A stretch of DNA of 64,000 nucleotides from Mycolicibacterium elephantis DSM 44368 (GTDB lineage: Bacteria > Actinomycetota > Actinomycetes > Mycobacteriales > Mycobacteriaceae), in contig NZ_ATDN01000017.1 in the NCBI RefSeq assembly GCF_004014805.1, positions 49,670-113,669 on the forward strand, read 5' to 3'. A program made the position numbers and the translations under genes. Positions within the stretch are counted from its first letter, which is position 1. Each line of letters begins with the position of its first letter. The notes under the pieces were generated by a model. That model searched no databases. It was not told the DNA's origin and saw only the letters and a list, made by a program, of their open reading frames with translations. Shown here in pieces: positions 19,770-28,533 of the stretch.

Positions 19770-21236
19770 ATGAGGCTGACGCGACGGATCAGATTGCAAC
19801 TGCTGGTGTTCGGTGTGGTCTCAGTGCTCGCCGGCGCGGTCATGAGCATCGGCTATATCGGTCTGCCCAGCCTGCTTTTCGGCATCGGACGCTATGAGGT
19901 GGTCGTGCAGCTACCGGCGACCGGCGGCCTCTACAAGAGCGGCAACGTGACATACCGCGGGCAGGAGATCGGGCGGGTCGTCGATGTGCGAATGACCGAC
20001 GGCGGAATCGAGGCCTTACTGTCGCTCGACTCGAAGGTCGCGGTGCCCTCGGATCTGACCGCGGAGGTGCACAGTAGGTCCGCGATCGGCGAGCAGTACG
20101 TCGACCTCATTCCGCGGCCCGGCGCCACCGACACAGCCACGTTGAGCAACGGTGATGTCATCCCCGTCGACCGGACGTCGGTGCCGCCCAGCATCAACGA
20201 ACTGCTCGACGCCACGAACCGTGGCCTGCAGGCGATCCCAGGCGACAATCTGAAGGTCGCCATCGACGAAGGAGCGGCAGCCGTAGGTGGGCTCGGGCCT
20301 GAGCTGTCCCGGTTGGTCAAGGGCTCGACGAGGCTGTCCATCGACGCCAAGCACAACTTGGGCAGGCTCACCAACCTCATCGACCACGCCAAACCCATAC
20401 TGGACACCCAAAGTGAGACATCGGATTCCATCGCTTCCTGGGCCGCCAACATCGCCGACATCACCCGTCAGGTCGAACAGCAGGACCACGCGGTGCGGGG
20501 CATCTTCAAGGACGTGCCCTCGACCGCGGGTGAAGTCAAACAGCTCCTCGACCGGCTGCAACCGTCGTTGCCCATCATGCTCGCGAACCTGACTGGCGTC
20601 GCCGACCTCGCCGTCACCTATAACGCCAGCCTCGAACAGCTGCTTGTGCTATACCCCCACGCGGTAGCGGTCCTGGGCAGCTCGCTGGTTCCCGATATGG
20701 GGCTGACCACTGCTTACAAGGGCCCATTCGTCACCTTCGACCTGAACCTCAACGTGCCGCCACCGTGCCTGACCGGCTACCTGCCGCCGAGCCAACAGCG
20801 TTCACCGGTCTTCGAGGACTACCCCGACCGGCCCGAAGGCGACCTGTATTGCCGTGTGCCGCAGGACTCTCCGTTCAACGTCCGCGGCGTCCGCAATACG
20901 CCGTGCGTCACCAAGCCGGGTAAGCGGGCCCCCACCGCCGCGATGTGCAAGAGCGACGAAGAATACGTGCCGCTCAACGATGGCTACAACTGGAAAGGCG
21001 ACCCAAACGCGACACTGTCGGGGCAGGACGTTCCGCAACTACTTCCGGGCCAGACCGCGCCGACCGGAGAGGCTGGCGCGTCCGGAGAACACCCGCCGCC
21101 AATGGCTTTCGCCGAGTACGAGCCCCACACTGGCGCGTACGTGGGCCCGGACGGCCGCGTGTACACGCAATCCAACCTGGCCGCCCCGGCAACGGATCGC
21201 ACCTGGCAGTCGATGCTGGTGCCGCCCGGGCTGTGA
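19770..21236 (+). CDS. mceF: Mce family protein F
   Basis: This 488-residue last subunit has an N-terminal helix (LLVFGVVSVLAGAVMSIGYI), the MCE domain with GNVTYRGQEIGRVVDV and RSAIGEQYVDLIPR, and a helical region. The extended C-terminal domain has several Cys (PPPCLTGYL, LYCRVPQD, TPCVTKPG, AMCKSDEE), consistent with disulfides outside the membrane. It starts one base after the mceE stop. Confidence 0.9.
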   Translation: MRLTRRIRLQLLVFGVVSVLAGAVMSIGYIGLPSLLFGIGRYEVVVQLPATGGLYKSGNVTYRGQEIGRVVDVRMTDGGIEALLSLDSKVAVPSDLTAEVHSRSAIGEQYVDLIPRPGATDTATLSNGDVIPVDRTSVPPSINELLDATNRGLQAIPGDNLKVAIDEGAAAVGGLGPELSRLVKGSTRLSIDAKHNLGRLTNLIDHAKPILDTQSETSDSIASWAANIADITRQVEQQDHAVRGIFKDVPSTAGEVKQLLDRLQPSLPIMLANLTGVADLAVTYNASLEQLLVLYPHAVAVLGSSLVPDMGLTTAYKGPFVTFDLNLNVPPPCLTGYLPPSQQRSPVFEDYPDRPEGDLYCRVPQDSPFNVRGVRNTPCVTKPGKRAPTAAMCKSDEEYVPLNDGYNWKGDPNATLSGQDVPQLLPGQTAPTGEAGASGEHPPPMAFAEYEPHTGAYVGPDGRVYTQSNLAAPATDRTWQSMLVPPGL

Positions 21237-21268
21237 CGGGGCTGAACGAAGTGATGAGGAGCATTGAC

Positions 21269-21622
21269 ATGCATCGAGCCGACGAATTGTCCCTTGCCTG
21301 GGCTCTGGCGGACTCGGCGGCCGCGTTCGTGACCGCCGACAGGTTCGCCCTGGTATGCGTGAAGATCGGTGCCGGAGAACTCCAGAGCGCAATCACCACC
21401 CTGCTCGATCACCACGCCCGCTTCGGCGCGGAACTGCCGGACCACCTGGCGCAAGCCGTGCAGACATGGTTGCGTGGTTACCGCGGTACCGACGAGGAGC
21501 CGAAACTGTGTCGCCTCGCCGCACGCATCCGCGTAGCCGCGGGATCCGATCGGCCGGCTCCGCGAATGGTCGCACGGTGCAGTCCGGTAGTCCGCCGGGC
21601 GGGCGCGCACCGGGCCTGCTAG
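21269..21622 (+). CDS. Small hypothetical protein after mceF
   Basis: This 117-residue frame begins 32 bases after mceF with a GAGGAG ribosome site 8 bases before the ATG at 21269 (an ATG at 21254 is also in frame). Residues 1-75 look like a genuine helical protein (LSLAWALADSAAAFVTADRF; LLDHHARFGAELPDHLAQAV); the last 25 residues are Arg/Ala-rich and less convincing. Its end overlaps the convergent Nudix gene by 4 bases. I recognise no family. Position suggests it is the last gene of the mce operon. Confidence 0.5.
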   Translation: MHRADELSLAWALADSAAAFVTADRFALVCVKIGAGELQSAITTLLDHHARFGAELPDHLAQAVQTWLRGYRGTDEEPKLCRLAARIRVAAGSDRPAPRMVARCSPVVRRAGAHRAC

Positions 21623-22155
21623 CGTCCGGCGAGCAACAACAACGTCCATGCCGCAACCGACTGGGCGTCGGTGATCTCACCGTCACGGATCATTCGCTCT
21701 ACCTCAGCGCGCGAGAACCACTCGCTGTGCATGTCCTGCTCTTCATGCTCGCGCTCGTGTTCGCCTTCGGTGATCCCCGTAGCCAGAAACACCCAGCCGC
21801 GTTGACTGCTCATACCCGGGGCCACGTCGAGCCGGCCGAGCACCTCCATGTGGGACGCTCGCAGCCCCGTTTCCTGGCGGAGTTCGAGCGCGGCGAGGTC
21901 GGCGGGCTCGAGGTCATCGCCGCCGGGTGCCGTACCTTGCGGAAATTCCCAGCGCCGCAGGCCCAGTGGATACCGGAACTGTTCAACGAGGTGGAAACGG
22001 TCGCCGTCGCATGCCATGACCAGCGCATACGACGGTTTGTCGATGACGGCGTAGATGCCACGGCTGCCGTCCGGGTGCAGGATCGCGTCCTCGCGCATCG
22101 TCAACCAGTTGTTGCGGTACACCTCACGCGTTGCGATCGTCTGGATGGAAGTCAC
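21619..22155 (-). CDS. Nudix hydrolase, ADP-ribose pyrophosphatase-like
   Basis: This 178-residue protein has the Nudix fold: RRWEFPQG leads into the Nudix box and MSSQRGWVFLATG follows. The box is degenerate: the usual R-E-x-x-E-E core reads L-E-L-R-Q-E (in ALELRQETGL), so the arginine and one of the paired acidic metal ligands are changed. The start is GTG at 22155, 21 bases from the divergent fadD36 start. The substrate is unknown; the tail WTLLLLAGR is hydrophobic. Confidence 0.75.
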   Translation of the reverse strand: MTSIQTIATREVYRNNWLTMREDAILHPDGSRGIYAVIDKPSYALVMACDGDRFHLVEQFRYPLGLRRWEFPQGTAPGGDDLEPADLAALELRQETGLRASHMEVLGRLDVAPGMSSQRGWVFLATGITEGEHEREHEEQDMHSEWFSRAEVERMIRDGEITDAQSVAAWTLLLLAGR

Positions 22156-22176
22156 GCGCCCAGTATCCTCACGCAC

Positions 22177-23583
22177 GTGTTGCTCACCTCGCTGAACCCC
22201 GCTGCCGTCGCCGCCGGCGCGGATATCGGCGATGCCGTGCGCATCGACGGAGCCACGTTGAGCCGCGGCGATCTGGTGGGCGCGGCGACCTCGGTGGCCG
22301 AACGGATCGCCGGCGCGAACCGCGTCGCGGTGCTCGCCACCCCCACCGTGTCCACCGTGCTGGCGATCACCGGCTGCCTGATCGCCGGTGTGCCCGTCGT
22401 CCCGGTGCCCGCCGACGTCGGCGCCGCCGAACGCAGGCACATCCTGGCCGACTCCGGCGCTCAGGCGTGGCTGGGGGAGAAGCCGGCCGAGGACGAGGGA
22501 TTGCAGCACGTCCCGGTACGGGTGCACGCGCGGTCGTGGCACCGCTACGCCGAACCCGCCGCCGAGGCGCCCGCGCTGATCATCTACACGTCGGGCACGA
22601 CCGGCCCGCCCAAGGGCGTGATCGTGAGCAGACGCGCTGTCGCCGCCGACATCGACGCGCTCGCCGAGGCCTGGCAGTGGACTGCCGATGACACGCTGGT
22701 GCACGGCCTGCCGCTGTATCACGTGCACGGCTTGGTGTTGGGGCTGCTGGGGTCGCTGCGGATCGGTAATCGCTTCGTGCACACCGGAAAACCGACGCCG
22801 GAAGCCTACGCCGCGGCGGGCGGCTCACTGTATTTCGGTGTACCGACGGTGTGGTCGCGGGTGGCCGGCGACCGTGCCGCGGCTGAGGCGCTGGCCCCCG
22901 CGCGTCTACTGGTGTCGGGCAGCGCGCCGCTGCCGGTTCCGGTGTTCGACAAGCTCGCCGCCGTCACCGGGCACCGCGCGATCGAACGGTATGGCGCCAC
23001 GGAGTCGCTGATCACGGTGAGCAGCCGCGTGGACGGCGAGCGTCGTCCCGGGTGGGTGGGTCTGCCGCTGACCGGAATCGAGACCCGGCTGGTCGACGAA
23101 CACGGTGCGGACGTTCCGCACGACGGCGAAACCATTGGGCGACTGCAGGTTCGGGGCCCCACCCTTTTCGACGGGTACCTCAACCGGCCCGACGCCACCG
23201 CCGAGGCGTTCGACGCGGACGGCTGGTACCGAACCGGCGACGTCGCGGTGATCGACGCCGGCGGTATGCACCGCATCGTCGGGCGCGAGTCCGTCGACCT
23301 CATCAAGACCGGAGGGTTCCGTGTCGGTGCCGGCGAGATCGAGACCGCGCTGCTCGGGCACCCCGGCGTGCACGAGGCCGCCGTCGTCGGGGTTCCTGAC
23401 GACGACCTCGGTCAGCGCATTGTCGCGTTCGTCGTCGGCGACGCCGACCCTTCAGCGCTTATCGAGTTTGTGGCGCAGCAGCTTTCGGCGCACAAGCGGC
23501 CGCGTGAGGTGCGGTTGGTCGATGCGCTGCCGCGCAACACCATGGGCAAGGTGCTCAAAAAGGAGTTGGCACAGTGGCATTGA
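22177..23583 (+). CDS. fadD36: Acyl-CoA synthetase FadD36-like
   Basis: This 468-residue adenylate-forming enzyme activates a carboxylic acid to its CoA thioester. The P-loop motif YTSGTTGPPKGV, the YGATES motif and the GWYRTGD aspartate are present, and the C-terminal catalytic lysine is in NTMGKVLKKEL. It is short for a FadD, as is M. tuberculosis FadD36 (about 473 residues), and the N-terminus LLTSLNPAAVAA fits that protein. The start is GTG at 22177. The last 10 bases overlap the VOC gene. Confidence 0.85.
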   Translation: MLLTSLNPAAVAAGADIGDAVRIDGATLSRGDLVGAATSVAERIAGANRVAVLATPTVSTVLAITGCLIAGVPVVPVPADVGAAERRHILADSGAQAWLGEKPAEDEGLQHVPVRVHARSWHRYAEPAAEAPALIIYTSGTTGPPKGVIVSRRAVAADIDALAEAWQWTADDTLVHGLPLYHVHGLVLGLLGSLRIGNRFVHTGKPTPEAYAAAGGSLYFGVPTVWSRVAGDRAAAEALAPARLLVSGSAPLPVPVFDKLAAVTGHRAIERYGATESLITVSSRVDGERRPGWVGLPLTGIETRLVDEHGADVPHDGETIGRLQVRGPTLFDGYLNRPDATAEAFDADGWYRTGDVAVIDAGGMHRIVGRESVDLIKTGGFRVGAGEIETALLGHPGVHEAAVVGVPDDDLGQRIVAFVVGDADPSALIEFVAQQLSAHKRPREVRLVDALPRNTMGKVLKKELAQWH

Positions 23584-23924
23584 AGTTTGACGAGATCTGC
23601 ATCGACGCTCACGACGCCACCGGGCTGGGTCGGTGGTGGTCAGAGGTGCTCGGCTGGCCCCACGACGTCGACGACGACGGCGACGTGGTGCTGCGCGCGC
23701 CCGCCGGTGCCGGGCCGAACTGGTTGTTCCTGGCGACCCCCGACGACAAGGTCGTCAAGAACCGCATCCACTTCGACTTCCGGCCCGACGATCAGCAGGC
23801 CGAGGTGCAGCGCGTGATCGCCATGGGCGCCCGACGTGTCGATATCGGCCAGGGCGACAGCAGCTGGGTCGTGTTGGCCGATCCGGAGGGCAACGAGTTC
23901 TGCATCCTGGCCGCCGAAGATTGA
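23574..23924 (+). CDS. VOC/glyoxalase-fold protein
   Basis: This 116-residue protein has one glyoxalase/bleomycin-resistance-type (VOC) fold: DEICIDAHDATGLGRWWSEVLGW at the start, NRIHFDFRP in the middle and VLADPEGNEFCIL at the end, where metal ligands (H, E) usually lie. The GTG start overlaps the end of fadD36 by 10 bases, so the two are cotranslated. The substrate is unknown. Confidence 0.8.
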   Translation: MALKFDEICIDAHDATGLGRWWSEVLGWPHDVDDDGDVVLRAPAGAGPNWLFLATPDDKVVKNRIHFDFRPDDQQAEVQRVIAMGARRVDIGQGDSSWVVLADPEGNEFCILAAED

Positions 23925-23940
23925 CCCCCGCCTTTCCTCC

Positions 23941-24000
23941 GCGAGCGTGCGTGTCTGAGGGCGACACGCCGATCAAAACGCGGAGTTTACGCACGCTCGT
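23941..24000 (+). repeat. 60-base inverted-repeat element, family A copy 1
   Basis: The element begins GCGAGCGTGC and ends GCACGCTCGT; an 11-base arm CGAGCGTGCGT (23942-23952) has a perfect inverted partner at 23989-23999. It matches the reverse complement of 24564-24623 at about 51 of 60 positions and 58551-58610 at about 44 of 60, counted by eye. It overlaps the 5' end of the VanY-like gene. Confidence 0.85.
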
Positions 24001-24556
24001 CGCCCTGACGGCCGCGGCGGTTGCGGCCCTGTCACTGTGCGCTTGCGGAACCGCGCCGCCGCCGCACGCACCCCAACACACGATAGTCACCGAGCCTCTG
24101 CGCATCGGCGACGCGGCGACCGACACCGTGGGCGGCTGGCTGCCTGCGGGCGTGACCCTTTCCCCGTTCGACGTGTCGAATCCGATTGTGGGATGGCTGG
24201 ACCCGTCGTTGCTCGAAGCGGTTCAGGACGCGGCGCGCGCGGCCGCGGCGGAGGGGATCGACATGCGGATCAGCTCGGGTTGGCGGACAACGGGCTTCCA
24301 GCAGCGGCTGTTCGACCTGGGTGTGCAGCAGCACGGCAGCGTGGAGGCTGCCCGCGAGTTTGTCGCGCCCGTCGATGTGTCGAAGCATGTCACCGGTGAA
24401 GCCGTCGACATCGCGCCGGTACAGGCCGACATGTGGTTGATCCGCAACGGCTCTCGGTTCGGGCTGTGCCAGGTTTTCGCCAACGAGATATGGCACTTCG
24501 AACTCGTTGCGGTCGGCGGCCACTGCCCGCCGTTGAAGCCGAACGCGGCGAGCTGA
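23951..24556 (+). CDS. VanY-like D-alanyl-D-alanine carboxypeptidase lipoprotein
   Basis: This is a 201-residue M15-family peptidase. The zinc and catalytic motifs are intact: SKHVTGEAVDI (the SxHxxGxAxD motif, about residues 141-151) and NEIWHFELV (ExWH). A lipobox LCAC near residue 30 makes it a lipoprotein at the outer face of the membrane, where it would trim peptidoglycan stem peptides. The start is uncertain: GTG at 23951 lies inside the family A repeat, and TTG at 23921 overlaps the VOC stop. Either way the positively charged part of the signal peptide (TPIKTRSLRTL) is encoded by repeat DNA. Confidence 0.8.
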   Translation: MSEGDTPIKTRSLRTLVALTAAAVAALSLCACGTAPPPHAPQHTIVTEPLRIGDAATDTVGGWLPAGVTLSPFDVSNPIVGWLDPSLLEAVQDAARAAAAEGIDMRISSGWRTTGFQQRLFDLGVQQHGSVEAAREFVAPVDVSKHVTGEAVDIAPVQADMWLIRNGSRFGLCQVFANEIWHFELVAVGGHCPPLKPNAAS

Positions 24557-24563
24557 GACCGCC

Positions 24564-24623
24564 GCGAGCGTGCGCAAACTCGCGCTTGTGTTCGGCGTGT
24601 CGGCCTCAGACACGCACGCTCGC
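24564..24623 (-). repeat. 60-base inverted-repeat element, family A copy 2
   Basis: This copy lies in the opposite orientation to copy 1, 7 bases after the VanY-like stop and 21 bases before the dapD stop. Its ends are perfect: GCGAGCGTGCG and CGCACGCTCGC. Copies 1 and 2 thus flank the VanY-like gene as inverted repeats. It may also serve as a terminator between these convergent genes. Confidence 0.85.
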
Positions 24624-24644
24624 GCAAAAAGGTGGCCAACGCGT

Positions 24645-25589
24645 TTAGTTCTGGTGCAGTGCCTCGTTGAGCGTGATGCCGCTACCGTCACGCTTGACCA
24701 CCTCGACCGCGCCGGTGATCGAATTGCGCCGGAACAACAGGTTGTTGGCGCCTGACAATTCGCGCGCCTTGACCGTCTGGCCGTCGCTGGTCTGCACCTT
24801 GGTGCCCGCGGTGACATACAGCCCCGCCTCGACCACGCAGTCGTCGCCCAGCGAGATACCAAGGCCCGCATTGGCGCCCAGCAGGCAGCGCTTGCCCACC
24901 GAGATCACCTCGGTGCCGCCGCCGGACAGCGTGCCCATGATCGACGCGCCACCGCCGACGTCGGAGCCGTCGTCGACCACCACGCCCGCCGAGATCCGGC
25001 CCTCCACCATCGAGTTGCCCAGCGTGCCCGCGTTGAAGTTGACGAACCCCTCGTGCATGACGGTGGTGCCCGACGCGAGATGCGCGCCCAGCCGCACCCG
25101 GTCGGCGTCGGCCACCCGCACCCCCGGCGGCAACACGTAGTCCACCATCCGCGGGAACTTGTCGACGCCGTAGACGGTGACCGGGCCGCGTCGGCGCAGC
25201 CGCGCACGCACCGTCTCGAACCCCTCGACGGCGCACGGGCCGTGGTTGGTCCACACCACGTTGGTCAACAGGCCGAAGAACCCGCCCGCGTTGAGGCCGT
25301 GCGGGGCCACCAGCCGGTGCGACAGCAGGTGCAGCCGCAGGTACACGTCGTAGGCATCGGTCGCCTCGTCGTCCAGCGACGCGATGACGGTACGCACGGC
25401 CACGGTCTCGACGCCGCGGTCGTCGTCGCGGCCGGTGAGCGCGCTCAGCTCCTCGGGCACCTCGGCCGCCGAGAGCCGGGTGGTGCCGGACGGGCCGTCC
25501 CCGCTGAGTTCGGGGGACGGAAACCAGGTGTCGAGGACGGATCCGTCGGCGGCGATGGTCGCAAGGCCGACGCCAGAAGCAGCAGTCAC
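24645..25589 (-). CDS. dapD: Tetrahydrodipicolinate N-succinyltransferase DapD
   Basis: This 314-residue enzyme transfers succinyl from succinyl-CoA to tetrahydrodipicolinate in the meso-diaminopimelate/lysine pathway. The C-terminal half is a left-handed beta-helix of hexapeptide repeats ([20 protein letters not shown] onward); [19 protein letters not shown] precedes it. The length fits mycobacterial DapD (Rv1201c). GTG start at 25589. It is divergent from dapE, its pathway partner, across 120 bases that contain repeat B1. A TAGCCT hexamer 8 bases before the start suggests a very short leader. Confidence 0.95.
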   Translation of the reverse strand: MTAASGVGLATIAADGSVLDTWFPSPELSGDGPSGTTRLSAAEVPEELSALTGRDDDRGVETVAVRTVIASLDDEATDAYDVYLRLHLLSHRLVAPHGLNAGGFFGLLTNVVWTNHGPCAVEGFETVRARLRRRGPVTVYGVDKFPRMVDYVLPPGVRVADADRVRLGAHLASGTTVMHEGFVNFNAGTLGNSMVEGRISAGVVVDDGSDVGGGASIMGTLSGGGTEVISVGKRCLLGANAGLGISLGDDCVVEAGLYVTAGTKVQTSDGQTVKARELSGANNLLFRRNSITGAVEVVKRDGSGITLNEALHQN

Positions 25590-25612
25590 GTTGGTAGAGG
25601 CTACGTTCTCCG

Positions 25613-25672
25613 GCGAGCAGACGTGAACACCCCCCGAAACGCCGCAAAGTGGGGGTCTACGCGTCTGCTCGC
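25613..25672 (+). repeat. 60-base inverted-repeat element, family B copy 1
   Basis: The arms GCGAGCAGAC and GTCTGCTCGC at the two ends are perfect 10-base inverted repeats. Pairing extends to about 19 of 22 positions per arm, including runs of C and G, around a 16-base loop. It lies in the dapD/dapE divergent promoter region. It matches 46855-46914 in the same orientation. Confidence 0.85.
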
Positions 25673-25709
25673 GGGGGGTCGCCGACGTGACCGACTAACC
25701 TCAAACGGT

Positions 25710-26777
25710 GTGGGCCTGGACTTGCACGCTGATCCGATCGCGCTGACCGCGGCGCTGGTGGACATCCCCAGCGAATCGCGCAACGAGCAGCGCATCGCCG
25801 ACGAAATCGAGACCGCGTTGTGCGAGCAGACCACCGGCTTCGAGATCATCCGCAGCGGTAACGCCGTTCTGGCCCGCACCCACCACGGCCGACCGTCGCG
25901 CGTGCTGCTCGCCGGCCACACCGACACCGTGCCCGTCGCCGGCAACCTGCCCAGCCGGCTCGACGGCGCTTACCTCCACGGTTGCGGCACCTCCGACATG
26001 AAATCCGGGGACGCGGTCTTCCTGCATCTGGCCGCGACGATCGCCGAGCCGCGGCACGACATCACGCTGGTGATGTATGACTGCGAGGAAATCGAGGCGA
26101 GCGCAAACGGTTTGGGCCGCATCGAGCGCGAGCTGCCCGACTGGCTGGCCGCCGACGTCGCGATCCTCGGCGAACCGTCGGGCGGATACATCGAGGCCGG
26201 CTGCCAGGGCACGCTGCGCGTGGTCGTCACCACCTCGGGAACCCGCGCCCATTCCGCGCGATCCTGGCTGGGCGACAACGCGATTCACAAACTCGGCGAC
26301 GTGCTGGCGCGGCTGCGGGACTACCGTCCCCGCAGCGTCGACATCGACGGGTGCGTCTACCGCGAAGGGCTCTCGGCGGTCGGCATCGACGGCGGCATCG
26401 CGGGCAACGTCATCCCCGACGCCGCGTCGGTGACGATCAACTTCCGCTTCGCGCCCGACCGCACCCCCGGGCAGGCCCTGCGCCACGTGCACGAGGTGCT
26501 CGACGGCCTCGACGTGTACATCGAGCTGACCGACTCCGCCCCGGGCGCGCTACCCGGCCTGACCAAACCGGCCGCTGCGGCACTGGTGGCCGCCGCCGGC
26601 GGGCAGGTGCGGGCCAAGTACGGGTGGACCGACGTCGCGCGGTTCGCCGCGCTGGGCATCCCGGCGGTCAACTACGGCCCCGGCGACCCGAACCTGGCGC
26701 ACCGCGCCGACGAGCGGGTGGAGACCGCGGCCATCACGGCCGCCACCGACACGCTGCGGCGGTATTTAACCGCTTGA
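25710..26777 (+). CDS. dapE: Succinyl-diaminopimelate desuccinylase DapE
   Basis: This 355-residue zinc peptidase-family enzyme releases diaminopimelate from its succinylated form. Metal-binding signatures are visible: AGHTDTVP (first His and the catalytic Asp), [10 protein letters not shown] (bridging Asp), DCEEIE (catalytic Glu pair) and GEPSGGYIE. The dimerisation domain lies around residues 175-290. GTG at 25710 is the only suitable start after repeat B1; TAACCT at 25696-25701 could be its -10 box, giving a leader of only a few bases. It completes the dapD/dapE pair. Confidence 0.95.
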   Translation: MGLDLHADPIALTAALVDIPSESRNEQRIADEIETALCEQTTGFEIIRSGNAVLARTHHGRPSRVLLAGHTDTVPVAGNLPSRLDGAYLHGCGTSDMKSGDAVFLHLAATIAEPRHDITLVMYDCEEIEASANGLGRIERELPDWLAADVAILGEPSGGYIEAGCQGTLRVVVTTSGTRAHSARSWLGDNAIHKLGDVLARLRDYRPRSVDIDGCVYREGLSAVGIDGGIAGNVIPDAASVTINFRFAPDRTPGQALRHVHEVLDGLDVYIELTDSAPGALPGLTKPAAAALVAAAGGQVRAKYGWTDVARFAALGIPAVNYGPGDPNLAHRADERVETAAITAATDTLRRYLTA

Positions 26778-26786
26778 CCGCATCCC

Positions 26787-26807
26787 TACGCTGAAGGCAT
26801 GCGGTGA
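26787..26807 (+). promoter_or_regulatory. Candidate promoter with two-codon leader ORF upstream of the ABC-F gene
   Basis: TACGCT at 26787-26792 fits a mycobacterial -10 box. Six bases later is ATG CGG TGA (26799-26807), so a transcript starting there would be leaderless and begin with a Met-Arg-stop mini-ORF. About 50 bases of leader follow, including a GACGAC...GTCGTTC imperfect inverted repeat, before the ABC-F start at 26857. There is no convincing -35. Confidence 0.3.
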
Positions 26808-26856
26808 GACGACGACCCCGGTGTCCCCAGTCGTTCTGTCATGAGAGCTCACCCCC

Positions 26857-28467
26857 ATGTCTTCCATCGTCTTCTCCGACGTGTCGTTCGCCTGGCCGGA
26901 CGACGACACGCCGCTGTTCCATCACCTTTCGGTGACCGTCGGCCCCGGCCGCACGGGCCTCGTCGCGCCCAACGGTGCGGGCAAGAGCACGCTGCTCAAG
27001 CTCATCACCGGCGAGTACGGGCCCACCACCGGATCGGTCACTGTCGACGGGACCATCGGCTACCTGCCGCAGACGCTGCCGTTCGTCGCCGAGCGCACCG
27101 TGGCCGACGTGCTCGGCGTCGCGCCGGTCATCGCAGCGCTGAACGCCCTGGCCGACGGCGACGCCGGCGACGAGGTGTTCGCCGCGATCGGCGACGACTG
27201 GGACGTGGAGGAGCGCACCCGGGCCCAACTCGACCGGCTGGGGCTGGACCACATCGAGCCGGACCGTGCGCTCGGTTCGTTGTCCGGCGGCGAGGTGGTC
27301 TCCCTCGGGCTGGCCGCTCAGCTGCTCAAGCGCCCCGACGTGCTGCTGCTCGACGAGCCCACCAACAACCTCGACGTCGACGCGCGCCGCCGACTCTACG
27401 ACGCCCTCGACGACTTCACCGGATGCCTGCTGCTGGTCAGCCACGACCGCACGCTGCTGGACCGGATGGACCGCATCGCCGAGCTGCATCGCGGTGAAAT
27501 CCTTTTGTACGGCGGCAATTTCACGATGTACACCGACGCCGTGCAGGAGGCGCAGCGGGTCGCCGAGAACGTCGTGCGCAGCGCCGAACAACAGCTGAAG
27601 CGCGAGAAGCGCGACATGCAGCTGGCCCGGGAGCGCGCCGCGCGCAAGGCCTCGACCGCGTCGCGCAACGTCAGCAATGCCGGTCTGCCCAGAATCGTCG
27701 CCGGCGCGATGAAGCGGCGGGCGCAGGAGTCGGCGGGCAAGGCTGACGACGTGCACGCCGCCCGGGTCGGCGACGCCAAGGCACGGCTCGACGACGCCGA
27801 GCGCAGGCTGCGCAACGACGACGCCCTCGTGCTCGACCTGCCGCAGACGGACGTGCCCGCCGGCCGTGACTTGCTGACGCTCGACGGTGTGACCGCGCGT
27901 CGCGGTGGGCGCACCCTGTTCACCGGGGTCGACCTGAGCATCCGCGGGCCCGAACGGATCGCGCTCACCGGGTCCAACGGCGCAGGCAAATCCACCCTGC
28001 TGCGGATCATCGACGGCACCACGGCCCCCGACGCCGGCACCGTTCGGCGCGCCGACGGCCGGGTGGCCTACCTGTCCCAGCGGCTGGACCTGCTCAATTC
28101 GCACCGCTCGGTCGGCGACAGCCTCGCCACCTGTGCGCCGGGCCTCTCGCAGACCCGGCGCAGGCACGTGCTGGCGCAGTTCCTGTTCCGCGGCGACCGG
28201 ATCCACCTGCCGATTGGGGCGCTGTCGGGTGGCGAGCGCCTGCGCGCGACGCTGGCCTGCGTTCTCTACAGCGAACCCGCACCGCACCTGCTGCTGCTCG
28301 ACGAGCCCACCAACAACCTCGATCTGGTCAGCGTCGGGCAACTGTCGTCGGCGCTGAACGCCTACCGCGGCGCGTTCGTCGTCGTCAGCCACGACGACCG
28401 ATTTCTCGCCGAGATCGGCGTACAGCGCTGGTTGCGGCTATCCGATGGCTGGTTACAACCGGTGTAA
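26857..28467 (+). CDS. ABC-F family ATPase (ribosome-associated type)
   Basis: This 536-residue protein has two ABC ATPase domains and no membrane segments. Walker A motifs are APNGAGKST and GSNGAGKST; signature motifs are SLSGGEVVSLG and ALSGGERLRAT; each domain has LLLDEPTNNLD. The linker between them is highly charged and helical (about residues 225-310, rich in K, R and E). ABC-F proteins act on translating ribosomes, some giving drug resistance. Here the gene lies between dapE and the secretion-substrate genes; the next ORF starts within 70 bases of its stop. Confidence 0.9.
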   Translation: MSSIVFSDVSFAWPDDDTPLFHHLSVTVGPGRTGLVAPNGAGKSTLLKLITGEYGPTTGSVTVDGTIGYLPQTLPFVAERTVADVLGVAPVIAALNALADGDAGDEVFAAIGDDWDVEERTRAQLDRLGLDHIEPDRALGSLSGGEVVSLGLAAQLLKRPDVLLLDEPTNNLDVDARRRLYDALDDFTGCLLLVSHDRTLLDRMDRIAELHRGEILLYGGNFTMYTDAVQEAQRVAENVVRSAEQQLKREKRDMQLARERAARKASTASRNVSNAGLPRIVAGAMKRRAQESAGKADDVHAARVGDAKARLDDAERRLRNDDALVLDLPQTDVPAGRDLLTLDGVTARRGGRTLFTGVDLSIRGPERIALTGSNGAGKSTLLRIIDGTTAPDAGTVRRADGRVAYLSQRLDLLNSHRSVGDSLATCAPGLSQTRRRHVLAQFLFRGDRIHLPIGALSGGERLRATLACVLYSEPAPHLLLLDEPTNNLDLVSVGQLSSALNAYRGAFVVVSHDDRFLAEIGVQRWLRLSDGWLQPV

Positions 28468-28533
28468 TCGGTGCTGATCGGCGCGGAATCAAGCGAAGCG
28501 GCAGCAACCGCGGGCGCGGTAGGTTTGAGCGTC

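Noticed and set aside
26839..28392. 517-codon minus-strand frame across the ABC-F gene
   Set aside because: Antisense shadow of a gene with all ABC-F motifs.
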